A DNA stretch of 64,000 nucleotides from Nonomuraea sp. SYSU D8015 (GCF_008065375.1 NZ_VJYI01000001.1:930001-994000); one strand, 5' to 3'; positions 9,112-18,167 are shown, counted from the first letter of the stretch. Notes: generated from the letters alone by a model not told the origin. Numbers and translations: made by a program.

Positions 9112-9143
9112 TACGATCGTACTAGTACGGCTATTGGTAGCAT
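9112..9143. promoter_or_regulatory. Overlapping palindromic operator and leaderless promoter between monooxygenase and TetR genes
   Basis: Two perfect palindromes overlap: TACGATCGTA (9112-9121) and CGTACTAGTACG (9118-9129). A -10-like box TAGCAT (9138-9143) ends six bases before the TetR ATG, which leaves no room for a leader and suggests leaderless translation. The palindromes lie just upstream of that box and also in front of the monooxygenase, so TetR binding would control both genes. Confidence 0.7.
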
Positions 9144-9149
9144 GGTCGC

Positions 9150-9728
9150 ATGCCGCCCACCAATCCGGCCCGTCGCCAAGCCCTGACCGACACCGCCATC
9201 GAACTGCTGGCGTCGTCGGGCGTGCACGGACTGACCCACCGCGCGGTGGAGAAGGCGGCCGGCCTCCCGCCTGGAACGGCCTCGAACTACTTCCGCAGCC
9301 GGGAGGCGCTGCTGGTGGCCGTCGCGGAGCGCATCGCCGAGCTGCATCACGCCGACACCGACCTGGCCATCCAGCAGCCCGCGACGCTGGTCGACCTGCT
9401 GACGGAATCGCTGCTCACAGCGGCGACCGTCTTGCGCAACCGCTATCTGGCGATCTTCGAACTGCAGCTGGAGGCCGCGCGCCGGCCTGCGCTCGCCTCG
9501 GTGCTCGCGGGTCTGCGGGACACGGCGTTGCACGTCACCGCCGGGCACCACGACGAACTCGGCCTCACCATCCCCCGCGAGAAGATCCCCGCCCTGATCG
9601 CGCTCTACGGGGGTGCGCTGTTCACGCTGGTCAGCGCGCCGTCAGGGAGCGTCAGCAGGGACGTGGTCCAGAACGTGGTTCAGGTCATCGTGTACGGCTG
9701 TGCCGGAGACGTCCAGCGGCGGCCTTGA
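9150..9728 (+). CDS. TetR-family transcriptional regulator
   Basis: This 192-residue protein has an N-terminal TetR helix-turn-helix (ALTDTAIELLASSGVHGLTHRAVEKAAGLPPGTASNYFRSREALL, residues 10-55) and an all-helical ligand-binding remainder. It is encoded divergently from the FAD monooxygenase and is very likely its repressor, binding the palindromes between them. The ATG starts six bases after a TAGCAT box, consistent with a leaderless transcript. Confidence 0.94.
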   Translation: MPPTNPARRQALTDTAIELLASSGVHGLTHRAVEKAAGLPPGTASNYFRSREALLVAVAERIAELHHADTDLAIQQPATLVDLLTESLLTAATVLRNRYLAIFELQLEAARRPALASVLAGLRDTALHVTAGHHDELGLTIPREKIPALIALYGGALFTLVSAPSGSVSRDVVQNVVQVIVYGCAGDVQRRP

Positions 9729-10425
9729 CCCGGCCGCACTGCCGGGGCTGCCTCAGCTGGAGGGGCGTGGCGACGATGAGCGCCGCCACCAGGGCCGTGG
9801 CCGCGGCGGCCCTTCACCGGTTGCCTCCGGCTCGGGCCGGCGTGAGGACGCGGCCCTCAGCGTGGGACCAGGTGCTACGTGCTGCGGCTACGGTGGCTGG
9901 AGACGATCAGCGGGCAGCGACCCGGCCGGGGCCGCCGTGGTGCGGCCCGATGGCACGGGCGACGGCAGGCCCGGTGGTGACGGGTGCCGGCCGACGGGTG
10001 AGGCCTCACGGCCGAGGGTGCGAGCGTGTCGCCGGCCTCCCGGGAGGTACGGCCGGGCTTCTGGGAGTCAGGTGCCGGGGGAGCGGGCAACAGCACCTCT
10101 TCCAGGCGCTGCATGAGCATCAGCCCGATGAAGGCCAGCAGGGGGACGGCGAGCGTCAGGAGAATGGTTCTTCACCCCCTGCGGCGGCATCTCGATGCGA
10201 GCCCGCGCCGGATCCCCGTGAACTCGTATCGCCGGGTGCCCGCCATGCGTGTGTCAGCCGTTGATCTCGATCTGCCGGGCGCGGCCCTGCTCGGACCCAA
10301 GCTCTTTCACCTCCATCGGGGAGGGGACGGCCGGCGGCCGCCCTCGATGTGCCGGGCTACCCGCGCCTTCTACCAATCCCCATGGCGGCTAAACCGTAAG
10401 GAATAACCGAGTCCGCTGAGATGCC
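9729..10425. other. Gene-poor stretch with one possible small membrane-protein ORF on the minus strand
   Basis: No convincing full-length gene lies here. On the minus strand a frame from about 10165 to 9875 encodes a hydrophobic start, ILLTLAVPLLAFIGLMLMQRLEE, followed by a Pro/Arg-rich tail; this looks like a single-span membrane protein. It lacks a standard start: only an ATT follows the purine-rich stretch AGGGGGTGAAG. It may be a small gene with a damaged 5' end or chance. The rest shows no coding pattern I trust. Confidence 0.3.
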
Positions 10426-11303
10426 GTGCGCCGCCTGCACAACATCGTCAAGACCGCCGCCCTGCTCGCCCTGCTCACCTCCGTCGTCCTGGCGCTGGGC
10501 TACTGGGCCGGCGGCCGGACCGGACTGGTCGTGGCCCTGATGCTGTCCCTGGGCCTCAACGTCGCGCGTACTTCTTCTCCGACAGGCTCGCGTTGCGGGC
10601 GATGCGGGCCCGGCCGCTCACCCAGGCCGAGGCGCCGGGCGTCTTCGCCATGGTCGCCGAGCTCGCCGCCGAAGCGGGTCAGCCCATGCCACGCCTGTAC
10701 GTGAGCCCCATCCGGCAGCCGAACGACTTCGCCACCGGCCGCAGCCCCGGCCACGCGGCCGTGTGCGTCACCGAAGGAATCCTCGGCCTGACCGCGCGAG
10801 AGCTGCGGGCCGTGCTCGGTCACGAACTGGCCCACGTGTACAACCGCGACATCCTCATCTCCAGCGTCGCCGCCACCCTGGCCGGCGCCATCACCATGCT
10901 CGCCGACCTGGCCTGGATCCTTCCTGTGAGTGCCGACGGTGACGACGGCGAGGACGGCGGCCCGGGTCTGCTCGGCTGGCCGGCCATGCTCCTCCTCGGT
11001 CCCCTCGCGGCCACGCTGATCAAGCTCGCCGTCAGCCGTACCAGGGAGTTCGCCGCCGCCGACGACGGCGTCGCCCTCACAGGCGACCCCCTGGCCCTCG
11101 CCGACGCGCTCGAGAAGATCCACGCCTGGACGCGCAGGAGGCCGCTGCCCGCAACCGGGCAACTGTCCGGCGTCGCGCACCTGATGATCGCCAACCCGCT
11201 GAGCGGTCACGGGCTCGCCGCGCTGTTCTCCACCCATCCACCGCTGTACCAGCGAGAACGACGACCGAGCCTCCGGCAAGCATGCTCGCAGCCTTCCACC
11301 TGA
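10426..11303 (+). pseudogene. htpX: Frameshifted HtpX-like M48 zinc metalloprotease
   Basis: HtpX is a membrane protease that degrades damaged membrane proteins. The first frame encodes the N-terminal membrane hairpin (NIVKTAALLALLTSVVLALGYWAGG...MLSLGLNV). After about 10565 the sequence continues in another frame as AYFFSDRLALRAMRARP and on through the zinc motif HELAH (10821-10835), a second hydrophobic pair and SRTREFAAADDGVAL, which holds the third zinc ligand. One or two bases seem lost at 10563-10570. The C-terminus after FSTHPP (LYQRERRPSLRQACSQPST) does not look like the family end, so a second lesion is likely. Start is a GTG at 10426. Probably inactive. Confidence 0.8.
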
Positions 11304-11328
11304 CGGGCGCGCTACACCCGCTCGCCGG

Positions 11329-11547
11329 GGCCAGGGGCAGAGCTTCCGGGTCGGGAACGTCGTCTTGAAGCCGGTGGACGACGCGGAGGAGGCCGAATGG
11401 TGCGCAGAGCCCTGATCTTCCGGCTGGACACCTCGGCCCTCTTCGAAGGCGTGGGCAGGACACTCCCAAGAGGAGCCGGCACGCTTCGCATGTGTCACCC
11501 GCCTGGTGGAGGAGCGGATTCACACAGATCCTGACTTCGGCACCTGA
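11329..11547 (+). pseudogene. Remnant resembling an actinobacterial phosphotransferase-like protein
   Basis: A short frame reads GQGQSFRVGNVVLKPVDDAEEAEWCAEP and then stops. This resembles the N-terminal part of the aminoglycoside-phosphotransferase-like family known as TIGR02569, where a VGDVVLKPVDD stretch occurs. Further pieces (ALIFRLDTSALFEG; EEPARFACVTRLVEERI) follow in other frames. I read it as decayed coding sequence between htpX and the SnoaL-like gene. Family assignment is tentative. Confidence 0.4.
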
Positions 11548-11609
11548 CCCTGGCACTGGGGGGCGCGGGTCACACGGCAATTGTCGGTGATCGAATGTAA
11601 GGTCCCCGC

Positions 11610-11993
11610 ATGGACGAGACATCCAGGAGCCGACGCGCCGTACACGCCTACGTTGACAGTGCCGAACGACGTGACTGGGAGACCTTCGGCGCCCTGCTCG
11701 CCGAGGATGTGGTGTACGAGATGCCGCAAAGCCGTGAACGAATCCGCGGGAAGTCGGCCTTCCTCCAGTTCAACATGGAATATCCCGGTGATTGGCACCT
11801 TCAGACACGGCGCATCGTCGCCGACGGCCGCCATGCCGCGGCGTGGATCGACGCGCGCGTCGGCGCCGAGCATCAGGACGCGTGCGTGTGGTTTGAGATC
11901 TCCGACGAGGGACTGATCAGCCGGATCGTGGACTACTGGCCAGAGCCGTATGAACCACCGTCTGGTCGCGAGCACCTCGTGGAACGCTGGTAA
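11610..11993 (+). CDS. SnoaL-like (NTF2-fold) protein
   Basis: This 127-residue protein has the cone-shaped NTF2/SnoaL pattern: an N-terminal helix (RRAVHAYVDSAERRDWETFGALLAEDVVYEMP), the loop RIRGKSAFLQFN, and a C-terminal strand pair ending in SRIVDYWPEPYEPP. Members range from polyketide cyclases to isomerases and many of unknown function, so no reaction can be assigned. A -10-like TAAGGT box ends six bases before the ATG, suggesting a leaderless message. It stands alone between decayed sequences. Confidence 0.85.
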   Translation: MDETSRSRRAVHAYVDSAERRDWETFGALLAEDVVYEMPQSRERIRGKSAFLQFNMEYPGDWHLQTRRIVADGRHAAAWIDARVGAEHQDACVWFEISDEGLISRIVDYWPEPYEPPSGREHLVERW

Positions 11994-12322
11994 CCCGGTC
12001 GCGGCCTCCCTGACGCCGCGAGCTCCGGCGCAGGCCCGGACGATCCAGCCGGTCGCCGGCACCGCGTGCACGCGGTCCGCGAGGTCCGGCCTCCGCGCAT
12101 CTGCCTTCCCGATCGATGGGGGAGCGGCTCCTCCATGTGGCCGGTACGACTCCGCCAGGTGGCCGGGCAGGCCGAGCCCGCGGGTGGAAGCGGCTGATTC
12201 CGCCGACCGGCCACAGTGTGGAGCACCTGCCCGAACCCACTGAAAGGTCATGACGTGGAAGGTCTGCGCACCCTGTCCACCACCGCTCTGCACACCCCGG
12301 CCGCCGTCACCGGGACACAGGG
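11994..12322. other. Intergenic stretch without a supported gene
   Basis: About 330 bp follow the SnoaL-like gene. A minus-strand frame contains DLADRVHAVPATGWIVRACAGARGVREAA, which has a protein-like look but no start, motif or ribosome site I can defend. It may be a remnant of a lost gene. I see no clear promoter or terminator. Confidence 0.3.
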
Positions 12323-13732
12323 GTGAAGGCGATGGCGCGCCGTCACCCCGCCGTCCGGATCGCGATGCGCGTCACCCTGGCGCTGATCCTGCTCGCCATA
12401 GTCGCCGCGGCCGGGACCTTCGCCGCCCTGAGCCGGGGCGGCGAGCCCCAGACCGAGGCGCACCTCGGCCCCCAGCCCCGCCTCGCCGAGCCGGACACCT
12501 TCCCGATCCCCAAGGTCAACGCGCCCGACGTGATCGGGTGGCCCGCGGGCAAGACCCCCACCGCGCCCGCGGGCTTCTCCGTCACGCGGTTCGCGGGCGA
12601 CCTGGACCACCCCCGCTGGCTCTACCAGCTGCCCAACCGCGACGTCCTGGTCGCCGAATCCTCCACCCTGCCCAAGGAACCCGACTCGCCGGTGCGGCGG
12701 CTGCTGTCCTGGCTGCGCCGCAACGACGGCTCCACCGCCGAACGCAGCGCCAACCGCATCACCCTGCTGCGCGACACCGACGGTGACGGCGTCGCCGACG
12801 TCCGCAGCACCTTCCTGGACGGCCTCCGCCAGCCGTTCGGCATGGCCCTGCTCAGGCCCGCGGCCCCGTACGCGGTCGCCCCGGACGCCCCGCCCGGCAC
12901 CGAGACCATGTTCTACGTGGCCAACACCGACGGAGTGTGGCGCTTTCCGTACCGGCTCGGCGACACCCGCATCACCACGTCCGGCGAGAAGATCCTCGAC
13001 CTGCCCGCCGGCGGATACAACAACCACTGGACCCGCAACCTGCTGGCCGCCGCCGACGGCTCCAAGATCTACGTCACGGTCGGCTCGGCCGGCAACGCCG
13101 GCGAATACGGCCTGCAGGTCGAGCACCGGCGCGCCGCCGTCCTGGAGGTCAACCCCGACGGCAGCGGCGAACGCCTCCTGGCCTCCGGCATCAGGAACCC
13201 CAACGGCCTGGCCGTCGAGCCGGCCACCGGAACGCTCTGGACGGTCGTCAACGAACGCGACGTCCTCGGCGACGACGTGTCCCCCGACTACCTGACCAGA
13301 ATCCGCCCCGGCGACTTCTACGGCTGGCCGTGGAGCTACTGGGGCCGCAACGTCGACGACCGCGTCCAGCCGCCCCGCCCGGACCTGGTGGCCAAGGCTC
13401 TGCGCCCGGACTACTCCCTCGGCGCGCACACCGCGCCGCTCGGGCTGGCGTTCTCCACCACCTTCCCCGAGCCCTACCGGGGTGGTGCGTTCATCGGCGA
13501 GCACGGCTCGTGGAACCGCGGCGACCCGGTTGGTTACAAGGTCGTCTACGTGCCCTTCGCCAACGGCATGCCCAGCGGCAAACCCCGGGACTTCCTCACC
13601 GGATTCAAGCCGGACCCCGCCGGCAGCACCACCTACGGACGCCCCGCCGGAGTCATCACCGACGCCGCCGGCGGACTGCTGGTCGCCGACGACGCCGGCA
13701 ACACCGTCTGGCGGGCCGCACCCGCCAAATGA
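12323..13732 (+). CDS. Sorbosone/glucose-dehydrogenase-type beta-propeller protein, exported
   Basis: This 469-residue protein starts with an N-terminal membrane anchor or signal (VTLALILLAIVAAAGTFAAL, residues 18-37) and continues as a six-bladed propeller of the PQQ-dependent sugar dehydrogenase fold (L-sorbosone dehydrogenase family). Typical pieces are LDGLRQPFGMAL, GGYNNHWTRNLLAAADGSKIYVTVGS, SGIRNPNGLAVEPATGTLWTVVNERD, GDFYGWPWSYWG and GEHGSWNRGDPVGYKVVYVPF. The His and Arg in these motifs are where the soluble glucose dehydrogenases hold their active-site His and PQQ-binding Arg. Start is GTG 12323; ATG 12332 is also possible. Substrate and actual PQQ use are unknown. Confidence 0.88.
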   Translation: MKAMARRHPAVRIAMRVTLALILLAIVAAAGTFAALSRGGEPQTEAHLGPQPRLAEPDTFPIPKVNAPDVIGWPAGKTPTAPAGFSVTRFAGDLDHPRWLYQLPNRDVLVAESSTLPKEPDSPVRRLLSWLRRNDGSTAERSANRITLLRDTDGDGVADVRSTFLDGLRQPFGMALLRPAAPYAVAPDAPPGTETMFYVANTDGVWRFPYRLGDTRITTSGEKILDLPAGGYNNHWTRNLLAAADGSKIYVTVGSAGNAGEYGLQVEHRRAAVLEVNPDGSGERLLASGIRNPNGLAVEPATGTLWTVVNERDVLGDDVSPDYLTRIRPGDFYGWPWSYWGRNVDDRVQPPRPDLVAKALRPDYSLGAHTAPLGLAFSTTFPEPYRGGAFIGEHGSWNRGDPVGYKVVYVPFANGMPSGKPRDFLTGFKPDPAGSTTYGRPAGVITDAAGGLLVADDAGNTVWRAAPAK

Positions 13733-14164
13733 CGCGTATCGGGCCACCTTCCGTCCTCACACCCAGGTCACGGCGACGACGGCGTTGACCGGGGCGACCA
13801 TCCCAGCGGCCGTCCCCCGGCCCTTGCCTCGGGCGTCGTCGTCCCCCTCGGCGGCGATGCGGCGGCGATGCGGAGGCGATGCGGAGGCGGTGCGGAGGCG
13901 GTGCGGCGGTGGCGCAGAAGAGCACGACGGCGGCGAGGGCCGGCTTCACGCCGATTTCGGGACCGTTGGTTGATGGTCGACTCGCCGACGGCACGGGCCG
14001 CGGCCAGCGGCACGCCGGTCGCCAGGAAGGCCGCCGCGCCGCTGTCCTCGGGGCCTGTCGGTGACCGCTTCCGCCCGTGGGCTCGCTCCGGCGGCCACTT
14101 GGCGGACCTGCCCCGGCCAGTTGGGGGAGCCGCCGCGGCCCGTCGGAGGCCTAGCATCGGTGCC
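13733..14164. other. Intergenic region with a tandem repeat and a possible membrane-protein remnant
   Basis: The 430 bp between the propeller gene and the histidine kinase hold the 11-bp repeat described separately. On the minus strand, fragments such as GPEIGVKPALAAVVLFCA (about 13900-13960) and GMVAPVNAVVAVT (about 13770-13810) look like membrane segments, but the frame between them is broken by the repeat. This may be a decayed transporter gene; I cannot name it. A -10-like TAGCAT box (14152-14157) at the right end serves the kinase gene. Confidence 0.35.
13852..13906. repeat. 11-bp tandem repeat, five units
   Basis: Five consecutive units of the form (C/A)GGCG(A/G)TGCGG fill 13852-13906, followed by a degenerate sixth. 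Unit changes run in order (CGGCGA, CGGCGA, AGGCGA, AGGCGG, AGGCGG), the pattern left by slippage and stepwise mutation. The unit length is close to one helical turn. Confidence 0.85.
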
Positions 14165-15337
14165 GTGCTCGACCGCTGGATGGAACGTCTCTTCGACGAC
14201 CACGCGGCCGCCGCGCGCCTGGTGGCCCTGTCGGTGCTGGCCCTTGGCGACCTCCGGCTGCTGCACCGCCCGGAGCGGCCGGCCGACTGGGCGCTGGCGC
14301 TCGGCGGGCTGGCCGTCTGCCTGGCCGGCGTGCGCCTGCCGCTGATCGCGACCGCCGTGCTGTCCGGCCTTGTCGTGGCCGGCGACATGCTGGACACCAG
14401 CGTGAGCGTGCCGCTCAAGGTGATGGTGGTGGTGGCGCTGTTCGAGCTGGCGTTGCGCGGCGGCGGGCGGCGGCTCGCCGCCGGGGCGGGGGTGGCGGCG
14501 GCCTTCCTGGCCGTGCACGCCATGTCCGCGCCGTCGGCCGAGGTGCTGCCGACCCTCTTCCGGCTGGCGGTCCTGGAGGGCGTGCCGCTGCTGCTGGGGG
14601 CGTACGTACGGCTGATGCGCGAGAACGCCCGCCAGGCCAGGGAACGCGCCGCCGCCGAGGCACACCGGCGCCGGTCGGAGACGCTGGCCGCACGGGCCGC
14701 CGAGCGTACGGCGATCGCCCGCGAGCTGCACGACCTGGTGGCCCACCACGTGTCGTCCATGGTGCTGCGGGTCGGTGTGGCCAGGCACGTGCTGCCCGCA
14801 GCCGATGCCCGCGTGACTCAGGTGCTCGACGATCTGCACGCTTCGGGGAGCGCCGCACTGGCAGACCTGCGGCGACTGGTGGCGGTGCTGCGCGACCCCG
14901 CACAGGTGGACCCCGAAGGCCCGTTCTTCTCGTTGATCGACTGGACGGACCTGCCCGAGGCATTGGAGAGTGCCGTGGCGCGAGCCCGGCAAACCGGCCT
15001 CGCCGTGCGATCCGCGATCGATCCGGCGGTGTCCGGACTGGACTCGGTACGCGGGCTGACGGTGCTGCGGCTGGTCCAGGAAGGGCTGGCCAACGCGGCC
15101 AAGCACGCGGATAAACGCGCCCAGGTCGAGGTGTGCGTACGGGTGACGGACGGCACGGTCCACCTGGAGATCACCGACGACGGGACGCCGGGGAAACCCG
15201 TGGGGCAGGGGCATGGCTTGATGGGGATGGCGGAGCGGGTCGAGCTGCTCGGGGGCCGGTTCGAGGCGGGACCGGCGGGGCGCGGGTGGCGGTTGGCGGC
15301 CGAGCTGCCGCAGGACCGTATGGCGGTGTACGCGTGA
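14165..15337 (+). CDS. Sensor histidine kinase, NarL/DesK type
   Basis: This 390-residue kinase has about five membrane segments in its first 150 residues, a short coiled linker (RLMRENARQARERAAAEAHRRRSE), then the HisKA_3 dimerisation domain with phospho-acceptor His189 (AIARELHDLVAHHVSSMVLR) and a HATPase domain with N-box GLANAAKHA and G-box GQGHGLMGMAERVELLGG. The start is set at GTG 14165 because a TAGCAT -10 box (14152-14157) ends seven bases upstream, implying a leaderless message; ATG 14180 is an alternative. Its stop overlaps the GTG of the response regulator, its obvious partner. The signal is unknown. Confidence 0.93.
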   Translation: MLDRWMERLFDDHAAAARLVALSVLALGDLRLLHRPERPADWALALGGLAVCLAGVRLPLIATAVLSGLVVAGDMLDTSVSVPLKVMVVVALFELALRGGGRRLAAGAGVAAAFLAVHAMSAPSAEVLPTLFRLAVLEGVPLLLGAYVRLMRENARQARERAAAEAHRRRSETLAARAAERTAIARELHDLVAHHVSSMVLRVGVARHVLPAADARVTQVLDDLHASGSAALADLRRLVAVLRDPAQVDPEGPFFSLIDWTDLPEALESAVARARQTGLAVRSAIDPAVSGLDSVRGLTVLRLVQEGLANAAKHADKRAQVEVCVRVTDGTVHLEITDDGTPGKPVGQGHGLMGMAERVELLGGRFEAGPAGRGWRLAAELPQDRMAVYA

Positions 15338-15987
15338 TCCGGGTGCTGCTGGCCGACGATCAGAAGCTCGTCCGCGTGGGGCTGCGCATGCTCTGCGAGT
15401 CCGACCCGGAGGTCGAGGTGGTCGGGGAGGCCGGCGACGGGCGCGAGGCGGTGCGGCTGGCCGACGTACTGCTGCCGGATGTGATCTTGATGGATCTGCG
15501 GATGCCGGGGGTGGACGGGATCGCCGCGACAGAACGCATCATGGCCGCCTGCCCGGCCAGCCGCATCGTCGTGCTCACCACATTCGACGACGACGATCAT
15601 CTCTATCCGGCCCTGGCCGCCGGGGCGTTCGGGTTCCTGGTGAAGGACTCGCCGCCGGCGGACCTGCTCGCCGCCCTGCGCAGGGCCGTGGACGGCGAGC
15701 CGCCGTTCAGCCAGGGGGTGCTGCGACGGCTGGTGGCGCAGGCCGTACGCACGCGCGGGGCGCGGCCGCGGACGGCGCTGCCCGAGCTGCCCGAGCTGAG
15801 CCCGCGCGAGCGGGACGTCCTCGCCATGGTGGGCGCCGGGCTGTCGAATCGGGAGATCGCCGAACGCCTGTACCTCGGCGTGTCGACGGTCAAGACCCAC
15901 CTCGCCAACCTGATGCGCAAGACCGGCGCCCAGAACCGGATCCGGCTGGCCGTGCTCGCCGCCCAGGCCGTGGAGAACGCGGAGTAG
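15334..15987 (+). CDS. NarL/LuxR-type response regulator
   Basis: This 217-residue regulator has a receiver domain with acidic pair Asp8-Asp9, phosphorylation site Asp54 (DVILMDLRMPGVDG) and the conserved Lys in GFLVKDSPP, followed by a LuxR helix-turn-helix (LSPRERDVLAMVGAGLSNREIAERLYLGVSTVKTHLANLMRKTGAQNR). The GTG start overlaps the kinase stop as GTGA. No obvious target gene lies next to the pair, since the neighbouring helR is convergent. Confidence 0.95.
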   Translation: MIRVLLADDQKLVRVGLRMLCESDPEVEVVGEAGDGREAVRLADVLLPDVILMDLRMPGVDGIAATERIMAACPASRIVVLTTFDDDDHLYPALAAGAFGFLVKDSPPADLLAALRRAVDGEPPFSQGVLRRLVAQAVRTRGARPRTALPELPELSPRERDVLAMVGAGLSNREIAERLYLGVSTVKTHLANLMRKTGAQNRIRLAVLAAQAVENAE

Positions 15988-15997
15988 CGGCCCGGCG

Positions 15998-18148
15998 TCA
16001 GGAGCTCGTGAGGATGACGAGTCGCTGGGTCGCTCGGGTCATCGCGACATAGCGGTCGACCGCTCCTTCGATGCCCTGGCCGAACTCCTCTGGGTCGATG
16101 AGGACGACCAGGTCGAACTCGAGCCCCTTCGACAGCTCCGGGGTCAGCGACCGGACCCGGGGCCTCTCCTCGAACGTGGGATCGCCGATGACGCAGGCGA
16201 TGCCGTCGGCATGCGCGTCGAGCCAGGTGTCGAGGATCGAGCCGAGGTCCGAAGCGGATCCGTGGACGACCGGGACGCCGCTGCTGCGGATGGAGGCCGG
16301 CACGTTGGCGTCCGGGAGCACGGCCCGGATGACCGGCTCGGCCTCCGCCATGACCTCTTCCGGCGTCCGGTAGTTGATGCTCAGGGAGGCCAGGGTGATC
16401 CGGTCCAGCCCGATCCGCTCGAGCCGTTCCTGCCACGACTCGGTGAACCCGTGCCTGGCCTGGGCGCGGTCCCCGACGATGGTGAAGCTCCGGGACGGGC
16501 AGCGGAGCAGCAGCATCTGCCACTCGGCGTCGGTGAGTTCCTGAGCCTCGTCCACGACGATGTGGGCGAACGGGCCGGCGAGCCGGTCCGGGTCGGTGGC
16601 GGGCAGCGCGGCCTCGTCGACCAGGGTGTTCCGCATGTCCTGTCCGCGCAGCATCGTCACCAGCCCTTCACCGTCGTCATCGGCCTCGAGCAGGTTGTCG
16701 ACGACCTGCGCCATGCGCTCGCGCTGGGCGGCGACGGCGGCGTCGTTCCGGCGCTTACGTCGCGACGCCTCCGGGTCGCCGAGCCGCTGCCGTGCCGCGT
16801 CCAGGAGCGGCAGGTCGGACACCGTCCAGGCCTGGGGGTCATCGCGCTGCAGCTTCCGGACGTCGCCGGGGCTGAGCCAGGGAGCGCACATCCGCAGGTA
16901 GGCGGGCACCGACCACAGGTCTCCGACCAGGTCAGCCGCTTCGATGAGCGGCCAGGCGCGGTTGAAGGCCGTGAGCAGGTCCCGGTTCTGCAGCAGCGAC
17001 TTGCGGAGCAGACCGGCCGAGACCTCGTCGTCCTCATGCTTGTCCACCAGGATCGTGAGCAGCTCCTCCCAGATCTGGTCGCGCGCCTCGTTGTGCGGGG
17101 TGCCGGGCTCCGGTGCGTCGAACGCCTCGGCCCAGTCGTCGGCACTCACCCAGATGTCGGACCAGTGGGTCGTGACCGTCATCCCCTTGGTGGGCGGGTT
17201 CTCGTAGAACCTGACGGCCGGCTCGATCGCCTTCACCATGTCCGCGGACGCCTTCAGGCGGGCCACGTCCGGGTCGGTCTCGACCGCTGCCGCGGCTCCC
17301 TCGGCGACAAGGTCCCGCAGGGTGCAGGTCTGCACGCCCTCCTCTCCGAGGCTGGGGAGTACGTCCGCGACGTAGGCCAGGTAGGGCTGGTGCGGACCGA
17401 CGAACAGCACGCCGCCCCGGCGCTGACCCAGGCGGGGGTCGGAGTAGAGGAGGTAGGCGGAGCGGTGGAGGGCGACGACCGTCTTCCCCGTACCCGGACC
17501 GCCGTCGACGACGAGAGCGCCGCGGGATCCGGCGCGGATGATGGCGTCCTGGTCGGCCTGGATGGTGCCGAGGACGTCCCGCATCCGTGGCGACCGGCTG
17601 CTGCCCAGGCTGGCGATGAAGGCGGACTGGTCGTCGAGCGCGGCGTGCCCTTCGATCCCGTCGGAGGTGAACACCTCGTCCCAGTAGTCGCTGATCCGGC
17701 CGCGGGTCCAGCGGTATCTGCGGCGGCTGGCCAGACCCATAGGGTTGGCGTGGGTGGCTCCGAAGAACGGCTCAGCCGCGGGGGAGCGCCAGTCGAGCAG
17801 CAGCCGGCGACCCGCGCTGTCCGTGAGGCCGAGCCGCCCGACATACACGGGCTCGGGGGCGTCGGCGAAGACCATGTGGCCGAGGCACAGGTCCAGGCCG
17901 AAGCGACGCAGCGCACGCAGGCGGGCGGTCAGCCGGTGGATCTCCAGGTCCCGGTCCAGGGCCTGCCGGCCCGCGCCGCCGGGCGCCTTGCGCTCGGCGT
18001 CGAGGCGGTCGGACAGGTCGGCGATCGCCTGCTCGAGGCTCTCCGCGATGGCCGCGAAGTGCTGCTCATCGCCGGCGATCAGTGTCGGGTCGGCCTTGGG
18101 GGAGAGGTGGCCGGGAAGGTCAAACGCGCTGGTGGTCAGCGGGTTCAC
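15998..18148 (-). CDS. helR: HelR, RNA polymerase-recycling motor ATPase conferring rifamycin protection
   Basis: This 716-residue protein is a UvrD/Rep-like superfamily 1 ATPase of the HelD class. The start region (NPLTTSAFDLPGHLSPKADPTLIAGDEQHFAAIAESLEQAI) and long N-terminal coiled region match the actinobacterial HelR group, which binds RNA polymerase and displaces rifamycins. Walker A is GGPGTGKT near residue 215; the Walker B/DExx region is HIVVDEAQELTDAEWQMLLLRCP, and a C-terminal helicase motif is YVAMTRATQRLVIL. The start is GTG 18148 with GGAG nine bases upstream. It follows the decayed glycosyltransferase by 89 bp, and the RAE-like promoter in front of that gene is the nearest promoter signal, so cotranscription is likely. 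Group membership is from sequence memory, not a search. Confidence 0.88.
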   Translation of the reverse strand: MNPLTTSAFDLPGHLSPKADPTLIAGDEQHFAAIAESLEQAIADLSDRLDAERKAPGGAGRQALDRDLEIHRLTARLRALRRFGLDLCLGHMVFADAPEPVYVGRLGLTDSAGRRLLLDWRSPAAEPFFGATHANPMGLASRRRYRWTRGRISDYWDEVFTSDGIEGHAALDDQSAFIASLGSSRSPRMRDVLGTIQADQDAIIRAGSRGALVVDGGPGTGKTVVALHRSAYLLYSDPRLGQRRGGVLFVGPHQPYLAYVADVLPSLGEEGVQTCTLRDLVAEGAAAAVETDPDVARLKASADMVKAIEPAVRFYENPPTKGMTVTTHWSDIWVSADDWAEAFDAPEPGTPHNEARDQIWEELLTILVDKHEDDEVSAGLLRKSLLQNRDLLTAFNRAWPLIEAADLVGDLWSVPAYLRMCAPWLSPGDVRKLQRDDPQAWTVSDLPLLDAARQRLGDPEASRRKRRNDAAVAAQRERMAQVVDNLLEADDDGEGLVTMLRGQDMRNTLVDEAALPATDPDRLAGPFAHIVVDEAQELTDAEWQMLLLRCPSRSFTIVGDRAQARHGFTESWQERLERIGLDRITLASLSINYRTPEEVMAEAEPVIRAVLPDANVPASIRSSGVPVVHGSASDLGSILDTWLDAHADGIACVIGDPTFEERPRVRSLTPELSKGLEFDLVVLIDPEEFGQGIEGAVDRYVAMTRATQRLVILTSS

Positions 18149-18167
18149 GTCATCAGCTCCGATGTGA

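Noticed and set aside
12248..13747. 499-codon minus-strand frame opposite the propeller gene
   Set aside because: Low-complexity Gly/Val/Ala/Asp content and no start signal; the plus strand has export signal and family motifs.
13852..13906. CRISPR array
   Set aside because: Units are contiguous and 11 bp long without spacers, and no cas genes are present.
13868..14164. Longer start for the histidine kinase within the 11-bp repeat
   Set aside because: The extra N-terminus is Arg/Gly repeat translation; the TAGCAT box seven bases before GTG 14165 fixes a better start.
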